A DNA stretch of 64,000 nucleotides. Origin: Alicyclobacillus mali (GTDB lineage: Bacteria; Bacillota; Bacilli; Alicyclobacillales; Alicyclobacillaceae). This document shows positions 48,910-58,071 of the stretch, piece by piece. Under the pieces are notes generated by a model. It did not search any database. It was not told the DNA's origin and saw only the letters and a list, made by a program, of their open reading frames with translations. The stretch lies in NCBI RefSeq assembly GCF_017329565.1, contig NZ_JAFMTT010000002.1; one strand, 5' to 3'. How positions within the stretch are numbered: position 1 is the first letter of the stretch; the number at the start of each line of letters is the position of its first letter. The position numbers were made by a program, and so were the translations under genes.

Positions 48910-50106
48910 TCACCTGCTGATGGTGACATGGGAGCTGACTCGGGCTCGCGGTCCTGCGAAGAAGTCGTGCAGGACGAGCGCCGCGGAGCCGATGGCGCAT
49001 GCATCACGCCCAAGCGCCGAGGTCTGCACCACCACCTTGGCATACGGGCTCACAAGGCACCTGGACAGAATGGCCTGCTGCATGGCATCCGTCACCATCC
49101 GTCCGCCTTCGGCCAGCCGGTTCCCGAGGACAATCATGGCCGGATTAAGGCCATTTACCAGATTGACTGCGCCAGCGCCGAGGTATCGCCCGACGGTCTG
49201 AAACGCCTGCAGGGCAGCCGGATCGGACGCTTGAAACCGCGCGAGCACGCCGTCGAAATCAAGTTCCTCCCCGGAGAGCTTGGCGTACGCGGCGACGAGC
49301 GCCCGCTCCGAAGCGTACAGCTCCCAACACCCCACATTGCCGCAGGGACAGGAGTCACCGTGAACGTCGATACTCATATGGCCGAACTCCCCAGCCACGC
49401 CGTCCGCACCGCGGATGAGTTCGTCCCCCATGACGATTCCGGTCCCAATGCCCGTGCCGGCGCTGATGTACATCAGGCTCGACACGTGCGTCGCCGCCCC
49501 GTACAATTTCTCGCCGAGCGCGCCTGCGTTGGCCTCGTTGTCGACGAGGACGGGTTTGCCGAACCAGCTCTCCATCATGGCCTTAAGGGGGATGTTGTCC
49601 CACTTGAGGTGTGGCGCGCGCAGGACCACGCCGCGCGCGAAATCCACAAGCCCAGGCACGCCCACGCCGATACCGATGACTCCATACCGGCTCTCCGGCG
49701 CCTCCTCCAGCGCGCGCGCAATGGAGGACCGCAGGCGTTCGAGCACTTCTTCGGCGCCCAGGTTTTTCGGCAACGGTTCCTCGCGCACACTGAGCGCTCG
49801 AGCGGAAAAATCCGTGATGGCGACGCGCACGTACTCCACGCCCAATTCCACCCCAAGCACGCTGCCAGCGCTGGCGTTGAACAAAAGCATGATGGGCCGC
49901 CGCCCCACGCGCGATCTCCCCTGCCCAACCTCCAGCACCAGGCCATCGCGAATCAACTCGTCGGTCAACGCGGACACGGTCGCTTTGTTCAGGCCCGTCT
50001 CGTTTGAAATCTGGCTGCGAGAGATGGGGCTGTGAAATCGGATGCGGTTTAAAACAATCGACTTGTTGATCTCCTTCATCAGCGCCTGATCTGCCGTTTT
50101 CTCCAA
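48910..50106 (-). CDS. ROK-family transcriptional repressor
   Basis: A 398-residue ROK repressor of the XylR/NagC type. The winged helix is N-terminal (ISRSQISNETGLNKATVSAL) and the sugar-kinase-like body has IGIGVGVPG, DNEANAGALGE and SAGTGIGTGIVMG, with the ROK zinc signature GEFGHMSIDVHGDSCPCGNVGCWE. TTG at 50106 follows GGGAG by seven bases; a longer start at 50139 has none. Probably responds to a sugar and controls the downstream glycosidase cluster, divergent in no sense but co-directional after it. Confidence 0.9.
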   Translation of the reverse strand: MEKTADQALMKEINKSIVLNRIRFHSPISRSQISNETGLNKATVSALTDELIRDGLVLEVGQGRSRVGRRPIMLLFNASAGSVLGVELGVEYVRVAITDFSARALSVREEPLPKNLGAEEVLERLRSSIARALEEAPESRYGVIGIGVGVPGLVDFARGVVLRAPHLKWDNIPLKAMMESWFGKPVLVDNEANAGALGEKLYGAATHVSSLMYISAGTGIGTGIVMGDELIRGADGVAGEFGHMSIDVHGDSCPCGNVGCWELYASERALVAAYAKLSGEELDFDGVLARFQASDPAALQAFQTVGRYLGAGAVNLVNGLNPAMIVLGNRLAEGGRMVTDAMQQAILSRCLVSPYAKVVVQTSALGRDACAIGSAALVLHDFFAGPRARVSSHVTISR

Positions 50107-50191
50107 GACGCGTCTCCCCTGCGTGATGATGGATGACATCCATGTGACTCGGTTTCATTGTACCGCATTTGATAACCGCAAAGCGCAAATT

Positions 50192-50223
50192 AGGGCGCCC
50201 CGCAGACAAATGCGGAACGCCCT
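50192..50223 (-). terminator. Terminator-like hairpin after the GH3 gene
   Basis: AGGGCG..CCGCA / TGCGG..CGCCCT stem with two-base bulges and an ATTTGT-type loop, 12 bases past the stop. Followed by AATTTGCGC, a weak T-run. Confidence 0.6.
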
Positions 50224-50235
50224 TCGTGGCATTCG

Positions 50236-52584
50236 TCACATGCGCTCGACGTTCACCGCGCTCTGATACACCTTCTCGTGCTCAATTTCGGTCATTGCGC
50301 CGTGAATCCTCACCATCCCGCGCAGGCGGATGTCCTCCGACGACGCCCCCACCATGAACTCCATCTCACCCGGCTCCACGACATAGCGCATCTCCCGGTT
50401 GTAAAAGCCGAACTGGTGCGCTGAAACCCGGAACCGAACCCGCGCCTTCTCACCTGGCGCGAGCGGCACCCGCGCGAACCCGCAGAGCACCTTCACCGGT
50501 CGCGTCACGTCCGCCGCCACGTCGCGCGCGTACAGTTGCACCACCTCTTCCCCCGCACGCGCCCCGACGTTCTCGATGACGCACGCCACCTCGATCTCGC
50601 CGTGCACACCCAATTCGCTCGCAGACAGCGTCAGATCCCGGTACTCGAACGCCGTGTACGACAGCCCGTGCCCAAACGGATAGAGCGGCAGATTGCTCTC
50701 GTCCACATACGCGCCCTTCCAGTGCGACCGGCCGCCCGACGGCTTGTGCCCGTAGTAAATCGGCACTTGCCCCACGCTGCGCGGAATCGTGATGGGCAGT
50801 TTTCCTGACGGGTTCACGTCGCCAAAGAGGACCGCGGCCACCGCCTCCGCGCCCTCCTCGCCCGGCAGCCACGCCTCGAGAACGGCGTTCGCTCGCTCCG
50901 CAATGTCCGGAATGGCGAGCGGCCGGCCGCTCACGAGCACTACGACGGTCTTCGTGCCCGTCGCGAGTACGCGCCGCACAAGTTCCTCCTGCCGCCCGAT
51001 GAGCGAAAGCGTGGCCCTGTCTCGCGATTCCCCAGTCGTGCACGCGTCCGTGAGCCCGGCGCGATCGCCCACCACCACAACCGCCACGTCCGACTGCGCC
51101 GCGAGTGCCACCGCCTCGTCAAGGTCTGCGTCCTCACCTTCGAGGACGTCGCACCCCTTCGCGTAAACGACCTGCGCCTCCGCTCCAACGCGATGGCCAA
51201 TGGCCTCGAGGATGGTCCGCATGGGGATGAACTCATCCACGTGCTTCACGCCGCTCGGAAGCGGGGTCTGAAACACGTTGTCCTCGGACTGCTCGAGGAG
51301 CGACTCGATGTGGCACGGGTAGGCGTAATCGCCCACCAGGTTCCGCGTCGTGTGCGCGTTCGGGCCGATCACGGCGATGGTGCCGCAGGGCGCGAGGGGC
51401 AGAAGCCCATCGTTTTTGAGGAGGACCATCGACTTCTCCGCCGCCTCCCGGGCCACCCGGCGCTGCTCCGCGTTGTCGAAGACGGCGATGGCCGCGCCCT
51501 CGTCCACAAACGGGTGATCGAACAGGCCGAGCCGGAACTTCCACGTGAGCACCCGGCGGACGAGTTCGTCGATCTCGGCCGGGCTGACGAGCCCTCGTGC
51601 CACGGCCTCGATGAGCGGCTTGCCGTACACGTCGCGCGTCGGCAGCTCCACGTCCACCCCGGCGCGCACGGCGAGCGCCGCGGCCTCCGCCTTGTCCCGG
51701 GCCACCTGGTGATATTCGAACAGCTGATTCACGGCGAAATAGTCCGACACCACGAGTCCCTGGAAGCCCCAGCGCCCGCGGAGCGTCTCGCGCAAAAGCC
51801 CCGGATTGTCGTGGCAGGGCACGCCGTCGAGCTCGTGGTACCCCGGCATGATGGCGCCGAGCCCGGCCTCGCGTACTGCCGCCTCGAACGGGAACAGATA
51901 CACCTCGCGCAGCTCGCGCTCCGGGATGTGCGCCGGCGCCCAGTTCATGCCGCCCTCGGACGCGCCATAGCCCACGAAATGTTTGCCCGTCGCCATCACG
52001 CCCTGGTTCAGGTCCTCTCCCTGCAGCCCGCGGACGTACGCGATGCCCATCTGCGCCACGAGGTACGGATCTTCGCCGAACGTCTCCTCCACTCGGCCCC
52101 AGCGCGGATCCCGAGCCACATCCAGGAGCGGCGCGAGCGCCTGGCGCGCCCCTACGGCCCGCATCTGATCGCGGATGATGGCGCCAATGCGGCGGGCGAG
52201 ATCGACATCCCAAGTGCTTGCGATGCCGATGGTCTGCGGAAAGCAGGTGGCCCCCTTCGCCATGTAGCCGCTGCACGACTCCTCGTGGATCAGCGCGGGG
52301 ATGCCGAGGCGCGTGTGATCGCGCAGGTAGCGCTGAATCTGGTTGGCGAGGCGGGCCACATCCGGCGGGTCGAGATTGGTGGCGCCACCGATGCGAGTGA
52401 CCTGTCCGATGCCCTGCCCGAGCAGGGCTGTGGCTTTCTCGGCGGAGAATTCGAGATCATCCAGGACTTCGAACGCCCAGATGGACGTGAGCTGAGCGAC
52501 CTTTTCTTCGAGCGTCATATCGGCTAGGAGCGCGTCGACGCGCGCATCAACCGACTGTGCGGGATCGAGATACACGGGTGTCAC
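50236..52584 (-). CDS. Glycoside hydrolase family 3 beta-glycosidase
   Basis: A 782-residue intracellular GH3 enzyme removing terminal beta-linked sugars (glucose or xylose). The catalytic nucleophile Asp is in GLVVSDYFAVNQL. Upstream TIM-barrel motifs HEESCSGYMAKGATCFP and KHFVGYGASEGG; the second domain has LLKNDGLLPL and a C-terminal fibronectin III-like domain (residues about 670-770). No signal peptide. GTG at 52584 follows AGGAGG. Downstream of the sugar importer, so it probably acts on imported oligosaccharides. Exact sugar unknown. Confidence 0.93.
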   Translation of the reverse strand: MTPVYLDPAQSVDARVDALLADMTLEEKVAQLTSIWAFEVLDDLEFSAEKATALLGQGIGQVTRIGGATNLDPPDVARLANQIQRYLRDHTRLGIPALIHEESCSGYMAKGATCFPQTIGIASTWDVDLARRIGAIIRDQMRAVGARQALAPLLDVARDPRWGRVEETFGEDPYLVAQMGIAYVRGLQGEDLNQGVMATGKHFVGYGASEGGMNWAPAHIPERELREVYLFPFEAAVREAGLGAIMPGYHELDGVPCHDNPGLLRETLRGRWGFQGLVVSDYFAVNQLFEYHQVARDKAEAAALAVRAGVDVELPTRDVYGKPLIEAVARGLVSPAEIDELVRRVLTWKFRLGLFDHPFVDEGAAIAVFDNAEQRRVAREAAEKSMVLLKNDGLLPLAPCGTIAVIGPNAHTTRNLVGDYAYPCHIESLLEQSEDNVFQTPLPSGVKHVDEFIPMRTILEAIGHRVGAEAQVVYAKGCDVLEGEDADLDEAVALAAQSDVAVVVVGDRAGLTDACTTGESRDRATLSLIGRQEELVRRVLATGTKTVVVLVSGRPLAIPDIAERANAVLEAWLPGEEGAEAVAAVLFGDVNPSGKLPITIPRSVGQVPIYYGHKPSGGRSHWKGAYVDESNLPLYPFGHGLSYTAFEYRDLTLSASELGVHGEIEVACVIENVGARAGEEVVQLYARDVAADVTRPVKVLCGFARVPLAPGEKARVRFRVSAHQFGFYNREMRYVVEPGEMEFMVGASSEDIRLRGMVRIHGAMTEIEHEKVYQSAVNVERM

Positions 52585-52598
52585 GGGAAGCCTCCTCA

Positions 52599-53432
52599 CT
52601 ACTTTCCGAATCCAGCCAGCATGCCTTGTCGCAAGTAACGGCCTCCAAAGATGTAGGCCAAGAATAGCGGTATGGCTGAGAAGACGACTGCGGCCATCGT
52701 AACTGGCACGTCCATCGTGTGCTCACCTTGGAACTGGACAATTGCGAGAGGGAGCACCCGAACGCCCGCGCTCTGAGTGAGCACCAGCGGAAAAAGAAAG
52801 TTGTTCCATGACTGGACGAACTGGTATACCGCTACGGAGATCAAGGCTGGCCTAGCCAGTGGCGCCACGAGTCGAAACACGATTTGAAAGTCATTGGCAC
52901 CTTCAATCCCCATGGCTTCGTACAATTCATTCGGGATGTCACGAACAAAGTTCACCAGGATCAGTGTGCTTAAGGGTAAGGCAAACGCCACCATGGGGAG
53001 TATCATCCCGAGTAGGGTGTCGTACAACCCCAACTTCGTAATCAAGATGTAAACAGGAATAATCGCCGCTTGAACAGGTATCGCCAAACCCACAACGAAC
53101 CAATTGAACACGGTTTGAACCGCTCGATTGCGAGTTCGAACGACCACATAGGACAGCAGCAACGAGAAAACGACGATCAACAACACTGTACACACCGATA
53201 CAATCGCACTGTTGATGAATGATCTCAGAAAGCCTGATTGTATGACCTGCGCGTAGTTCTGAAAGGTTGGGTGAATCGGAGGAACCCAAGGATTCCCCAG
53301 CAAATACCCATTTTGCGAACGCAAGCTGGTCGTTAAGATATAAAATACTGGATAGCACCCAATTATCAGCCAAACAACCCCAAACAACGTGAACAGCAGA
53401 TTTCCTACGGAGACGCGCCGAAAAGCTTTCAC
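52599..53432 (-). CDS. Sugar ABC permease, MalG type
   Basis: A 277-residue CUT1-family permease with six helices. The EAA loop is YEAMGIEGANDFQIVFRLVAPLARPALI, which docks to the ATPase (absent here; a shared MsmX-type ATPase elsewhere is likely). GTG at 53432 with GGAGGGGG upstream. Clearly lower GC than the neighbouring genes. Confidence 0.93.
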   Translation of the reverse strand: MKAFRRVSVGNLLFTLFGVVWLIIGCYPVFYILTTSLRSQNGYLLGNPWVPPIHPTFQNYAQVIQSGFLRSFINSAIVSVCTVLLIVVFSLLLSYVVVRTRNRAVQTVFNWFVVGLAIPVQAAIIPVYILITKLGLYDTLLGMILPMVAFALPLSTLILVNFVRDIPNELYEAMGIEGANDFQIVFRLVAPLARPALISVAVYQFVQSWNNFLFPLVLTQSAGVRVLPLAIVQFQGEHTMDVPVTMAAVVFSAIPLFLAYIFGGRYLRQGMLAGFGK

Positions 53433-53435
53433 GAG

Positions 53436-54329
53436 TCACGCCCCCTCCATCTGACTTTCCATTTTATTAAATCCCGTAAATTTCAGTGTGATAATGGACA
53501 ACAGCAGCCCAAACACGGCCAGAACCACCGCAATGACACTGCCCGCGCCGATGTTGAGATTGGTAAACGCTTGCTTGTACATGTCGATGGCTAAAACCTG
53601 CGTTGCGTCACCGGGCCCTCCGTTTGTCACGACATAAATCAGATCGAAATAGGTCAAGGTGCCCGTCAGTATCAACACCGTTGTCGTGGTGATGGTGTAC
53701 TTCAATTGGGGGAGCGTGATCGAAAAGAATGTCCGAATTGGCCCCGCTCCGTCGATCATCGCAGCCTCGTACAGCGACCGAGGAATTTGTCGAACACCAC
53801 TCTGATACAGCAGCGCATTGAAAGGTATATACTGCCACGAAATAATACACGCGATCACGAATAGCGCAATGTGCGGGTTGCCCAACCAGTTCTCAAACCC
53901 GTTCCCAATCCCCAACGCTTTGAGCAGGTTGTCCATGAGACCGAACGTGGGGCTCAAAATGTACGACCAAGTTACACCGATAGCGACGGACGAAAACAAC
54001 AAGGGAATGAAATACAATGCGCCGAATACGGCGCGGTGCCGCTGAGCACCAGCCGTGAAGACACCTATCACAAGCCCCAATGGGTTCTGGAGCACCCAGC
54101 ACCAAAACATCAGCGCAATTGTGAGCCAGAAGGAGTGCCACAACTCCCCACTCGCAAGCATGGATTTCCAATTTTGAAGTCCGACCCACGTCGCCGAGCC
54201 AACACCGGACCAATTGAGGCCGGAATAATATACGGCCACGCACATTGGTATGAGCGCGAAAGCAGCAAAAAAGATCACCGCCGGCAACATCATGAGCAGG
54301 CGCGACAAATTCATACGATCGGTAACCAA
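53436..54329 (-). CDS. Sugar ABC permease, MalF type
   Basis: A 297-residue CUT1 permease. EAA loop is YEAAMIDGAGPIRTFFSITLPQLKYTI. TTG at 54329 is favoured because GGGGGAT lies six bases upstream; an ATG five codons on is the alternative. Stop three bases before permease G start. Confidence 0.92.
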   Translation of the reverse strand: MVTDRMNLSRLLMMLPAVIFFAAFALIPMCVAVYYSGLNWSGVGSATWVGLQNWKSMLASGELWHSFWLTIALMFWCWVLQNPLGLVIGVFTAGAQRHRAVFGALYFIPLLFSSVAIGVTWSYILSPTFGLMDNLLKALGIGNGFENWLGNPHIALFVIACIISWQYIPFNALLYQSGVRQIPRSLYEAAMIDGAGPIRTFFSITLPQLKYTITTTTVLILTGTLTYFDLIYVVTNGGPGDATQVLAIDMYKQAFTNLNIGAGSVIAVVLAVFGLLLSIITLKFTGFNKMESQMEGA

Positions 54330-54411
54330 GCACCCATCCCCCAAATCAGGACGAGCTCGGTCAAGCAGCCCAAGCTCGTCCAATTGTGATACACTCCTCA
54401 GGGCAGCCGGC

Positions 54412-55752
54412 TTATTTGGTCAAATAAGTGTTCATATCTGCCTCAAACTGTGCCACCGACATCTGGCCAACCATAAACTTTCCGAGATCGGTATCGAGCT
54501 CGTTGCCCTCGGCGGTCGGCAGCGCGGTATCCCATGATTGTTGGAAGTACGGAGCGTTCTTCGCCAGGTTGTAATAGAACGTCTCGTACGCCGCGTCTTT
54601 CTGCTTCTTTAACTGGTTTTCAATGCCCTTCACTGCCGGAACGTAGCCAATTTGCAGCAGGTCTGCGACGTTCTTCGAATCGAGATTGTTGTCCTTTAAG
54701 AACTGAATGGCTCCCTTCATCTTTGCTGGTGAGTCGTAACTTGGAATCGAGTAGAAGTCACTCGGGTTGCCACACACATCATTCGGATTGCCCTTTCCTC
54801 CAGGAACCGAAGGGAACGGGAACCAGCCCAAATTCTTCAGGAAGGCGCTGTCGTCAGATGCTATGGTTCCGTAGCCCCAGCTTCCCATCAGCCACATTGC
54901 AGCCTTGCCGCTGTACAAAAGAGCCGCGTCCGAACCATTATTGGAACCGATGGAGCTAAAGCCTGGTTCAAAAGCCCCCATGTTCGTCAGCTGTTTCATC
55001 ATGTTCAGAGCCTTCGTGATCACCGGGTTGGACCATGCGTTCGGTTTGCCCGCCATGACGTTATCAAACGGCTGTTGCCCGCCAAGCCGGTCAACCAGAT
55101 ATTCAAAGTACATCAGATCTGGCCAGTTGTCTTGACCACCCAGGGAAATCGGAATGATCCCCTTGCTTTTGAAGAACTGAATATCGCTCAACAGTTGATT
55201 CCATGTTTTAGGCGGGGTGAGATGGTACTGAGCGAACAGCTGCTTATTGTAGAAAAAGTTCACCGGTTGCAGATTGCCGTAAGGAACGCCGTACACATGC
55301 CCATTGAACGTAATGGATTTCATCACAGAAGGAAGATATCGATTTGCCCAAGACGGATCGGCTTTCAAGTACGGCGTCAGATCAAGCACATCTCCGGCCT
55401 TAACGAACGTATAGAGTCGACCGCCGCCCCAGTTACTGAACACGTCCGCTGCTTGATGCGCACCCATCGCAATTTGCAGCTTCTGAAGGTACGGCGTTGA
55501 CTCAAAGTACTCTCCGGTCATGTGGTATCCAGGATGCGTTGCATTGAAGCGAGCTATCGCCTTGTTGTCTACCTGCTCAGCCAAACCGGAATCGACGTTC
55601 CAAAGCGTCAACTGCACTTGCTTCGCGCTCGCCGAGCCCGTGGAGGACACTTGATTCGAGTTGGACTGCGATTCTGTGCCACAGGCCGTCACAGCGATGG
55701 TTGCCACAGCCGCCAAACCGACCGCTGCGATCTTACGAGCATCCTTAGCCAT
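54412..55752 (-). CDS. Sugar ABC substrate-binding lipoprotein
   Basis: A 446-residue family 1 solute-binding lipoprotein: signal peptide with lipobox VTACG, linker, then body with WNVDSGLAEQVDNKAI, YGVPYGNLQPVNFFYNKQLF and GKAAMWLMGSWGYG. Binds an oligosaccharide outside the cell for the two permeases. ATG at 55752 with AGAGGGGG eight bases upstream. First gene of the operon, with a strong promoter and operator. Confidence 0.93.
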   Translation of the reverse strand: MAKDARKIAAVGLAAVATIAVTACGTESQSNSNQVSSTGSASAKQVQLTLWNVDSGLAEQVDNKAIARFNATHPGYHMTGEYFESTPYLQKLQIAMGAHQAADVFSNWGGGRLYTFVKAGDVLDLTPYLKADPSWANRYLPSVMKSITFNGHVYGVPYGNLQPVNFFYNKQLFAQYHLTPPKTWNQLLSDIQFFKSKGIIPISLGGQDNWPDLMYFEYLVDRLGGQQPFDNVMAGKPNAWSNPVITKALNMMKQLTNMGAFEPGFSSIGSNNGSDAALLYSGKAAMWLMGSWGYGTIASDDSAFLKNLGWFPFPSVPGGKGNPNDVCGNPSDFYSIPSYDSPAKMKGAIQFLKDNNLDSKNVADLLQIGYVPAVKGIENQLKKQKDAAYETFYYNLAKNAPYFQQSWDTALPTAEGNELDTDLGKFMVGQMSVAQFEADMNTYLTK

Positions 55753-55806
55753 GGAAAGTACCCCCTCTTTGCACCTTAATTTGTTCATCAAACAAATACA
55801 CCATGC

Positions 55807-55835
55807 ATTATAGCCCTCCAAAATCGATTTTGCAA
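55807..55835 (-). promoter_or_regulatory. Promoter and operator of the sugar operon
   Basis: Minus strand: -35 TTGCAA (55830-55835), 17-base spacer, -10 TATAAT (55807-55812). The perfect palindrome CAAAATCGATTTTG (55819-55832) lies between and over the -35, an ideal repressor site for the LacI regulator upstream. Confidence 0.8.
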
Positions 55836-56043
55836 TCGCTTTCTACGCGTTTTGTCCATGGATAATCAGCGTGTTAATGAAGAATCGCCCAATTAAGGGG
55901 CCGGCGGAACCTCGGCCTGTACTTGCTCGTGCAGACGCTTTCATCGTGTGCGCTCGACAGCTGCAGTCTCCATTCGTGAGGGATGCTTCAAAACTTCAAA
56001 CCCTTTCTGGATCTCTGTGATCGGATAGATGAATACGAAACCG

Positions 56044-57063
56044 TCATACGTGCATGTTTCTTACTGAGTCTCGCTGCATCAGCTCAGGAATTAGATGTTT
56101 GTCGCCACCATGAGCCGCCGGCTCGCGTGCAATCATGCTGAGAATCAGTCTGGCGGCCCTTCTTCCCAGTTCAAACCATGGTTGCCTTACCGTCGTAAGT
56201 GCAGGACAGATAGCATACGCAACTGCAATATCATCGTATCCGACAATGGACACGTCCTCTGGGACACGTATACCTCGCACTACAGCTTCCCTTAGAGCGC
56301 CAATTGCCATGTAGTCGTTGAAGCAAAAGATAACCGAGGGAAGACGATTGGCCCTCAGTATTCTCCGCATTGCATTTTGGCCTCCATCGACATCAAACAG
56401 GCCGTCTGCAATCCACTCGTCGCAAATCTCTATATCGAGTTCCTCACAGCACGCTCGCACCGCATGTAGACGTTGCATACTGTCCAAATGACGAGAAGGG
56501 CCTTGAATCAACCCAAGTTTACGATGTCCTTGAGCCCACACGTGCTGCACAAGTTGCCTCACCCCTGACACGTGATCCACATATACGCAGTTCTCAACTC
56601 GACACAATGGATCTTTCTGCAAGTAAACGACAGGAAAGTCCTTTGGGATGTTGTCATGAAGGTATTGCGTCACGCCCTCGAATTGAGGCAATACCAGCAA
56701 CCCATCAACGGACTGTTCAAGCGCCTTTCTGGAGAGCACGTCGAGCTTGTCTGGCGTCACGATGTCAAACTGAACCGAGTAACCTTCCGGCTCCAAAACT
56801 TGACATGCGCCAGCAGTCACGTGAAAAGCATAGTCCACAAATCGGAGATGCAAATCGACATTGATCAAATAGATACCGATGGAGAAGACTTTACCCGCGC
56901 GCAAACTTCGAGCACTCATTTTGGGGTGATAATTTAATTGCTTGACGGCCTCGAAAATTCGCTTGCGGGTCTTCTCACTTACGGGCCGCGTCCCATTGAG
57001 AGCCCAGGATACGGTAGCCGGAGATACACCGGCTAACTTCGCAATGTCTTTTACAGTTGCCAA
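56044..57063 (-). CDS. LacI-family regulator of the sugar operon
   Basis: A 339-residue LacI/GalR regulator. HTH TVKDIAKLAGVSPATVSWAL and hinge ARSLRAG; sugar-binding domain follows with CFNDYMAIGAL. TTG at 57063 follows GGAGG by eight bases. It precedes the ABC operon in the same direction and its operator-like site matches that operon and its own leader. Lower GC than its neighbours. Confidence 0.93.
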   Translation of the reverse strand: MATVKDIAKLAGVSPATVSWALNGTRPVSEKTRKRIFEAVKQLNYHPKMSARSLRAGKVFSIGIYLINVDLHLRFVDYAFHVTAGACQVLEPEGYSVQFDIVTPDKLDVLSRKALEQSVDGLLVLPQFEGVTQYLHDNIPKDFPVVYLQKDPLCRVENCVYVDHVSGVRQLVQHVWAQGHRKLGLIQGPSRHLDSMQRLHAVRACCEELDIEICDEWIADGLFDVDGGQNAMRRILRANRLPSVIFCFNDYMAIGALREAVVRGIRVPEDVSIVGYDDIAVAYAICPALTTVRQPWFELGRRAARLILSMIAREPAAHGGDKHLIPELMQRDSVRNMHV

Positions 57064-57196
57064 TCGTTCGACCTCCCAGTTTCAATAAGCCCCTACACAA
57101 ATGCAACTTGCATAAAACTATATTCCAACACCACATTTGCCCTCTTCGTCGAAGCCTCGTACGTCGTTCAAGCCATACACTTTGATCACCAAATTA

Positions 57197-57211
57197 CTAA
57201 AACGATTTTGG
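57197..57211. promoter_or_regulatory. Operator-like site upstream of lacI
   Basis: CTAAAACGATTTTGG, resembling one arm arrangement of CAAAATCGATTTTG before the sugar operon. Possible autoregulation, about 135 bases ahead of the start codon. Confidence 0.4.
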
Positions 57212-57316
57212 TACCGCAAGATGCCGCAAGAGGATTTTTCGGCTCATCTCCCCCACCCGTGAACTCTTCCCGCCTCTCACCGGTCCATGCCCACGGTGAT
57301 GGAAAGGAGTGATCGC

Positions 57317-57961
57317 GTGATTCACGCGGCGCTGTTAAACCCGTTCGACGTACACCTGTACCACCTCATCAATGGCCTGGCGGGCAAGAACAAGCTACTG
57401 GACGACGTCATGATCTTCTTCGCGAAGGACGCGCTCGAGCTGTATGCGGCGCTGTTCATCGCGTATTGGTTTGCCCTGCCGAAAGACGACCTCCGGAGCC
57501 GCAACCAACTCGCGGTGGCGGGTTTTTCCGGCGTGCTCGCCCTCGTGTTGAACGTCGTCATCTCGCACTTTATCTGGTTTCGGCCGCGCCCGTTCGTGGT
57601 GTTTCCGAAGGGCACGTACACCCAGCTCATCCCGCATCCCGCCGACGCGTCGTTTCCGAGCGATCACAGTGCCGGATCGTGGGGATTTGCTGGAGGCTCG
57701 TGGGGACGCACCCCGAGGTGGATTTGGCTGCCCTTCACGGCCATCGCGGTGCTGGTGATGATCGCGCGGGTGTTCGTGGGCGTGCATTATCCGACCGACG
57801 TAATGGGCGGAATGGCCGTGGGCCTCGTGGCGAGCGCGGTGGTGCGCCCGCTGGCATCGCGGATCATGCCCCTAACGCGGCTCGTGGCAAGGCCGTTCGG
57901 CTACGGAAAGGCTACGAAAGAAGCACAGCGCGCCGGAGGAACCTCGCGCTTGAAAGGCTGA
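57317..57961 (+). CDS. PAP2 phosphatase, BcrC-like undecaprenyl-diphosphatase
   Basis: A 214-residue membrane phosphatase recycling undecaprenyl carrier for the cell wall. Motifs: RPRPFVV, FPSDHSAGSWGF (PSDH as in BcrC-type proteins) and RVFVGVHYPTDVMGG. GTG at 57317 follows AAAGGAG by seven bases. BcrC confers bacitracin resistance in Bacilli; here no bacitracin gene is nearby. Terminated by a bidirectional hairpin. Confidence 0.88.
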   Translation: MIHAALLNPFDVHLYHLINGLAGKNKLLDDVMIFFAKDALELYAALFIAYWFALPKDDLRSRNQLAVAGFSGVLALVLNVVISHFIWFRPRPFVVFPKGTYTQLIPHPADASFPSDHSAGSWGFAGGSWGRTPRWIWLPFTAIAVLVMIARVFVGVHYPTDVMGGMAVGLVASAVVRPLASRIMPLTRLVARPFGYGKATKEAQRAGGTSRLKG

Positions 57962-58023
57962 CAAACAGAACACCCCGCCCATTCGAGACCTTCAAGGCCC
58001 CCTCCCGTTCACACAGTGACTTA

Positions 58024-58058
58024 AAAGGCCCTTCCGGACTGTGCCGGAAGGGCTCTTT
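58024..58058. terminator. Bidirectional terminator
   Basis: GCCCTTCCGG, six-base loop, CCGGAAGGGC; followed by TCTTT on the plus strand and by CCTTTT on the minus strand. Serves the two converging genes. Confidence 0.8.
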
Positions 58059-58071
58059 CGCGTGTGGAGAT

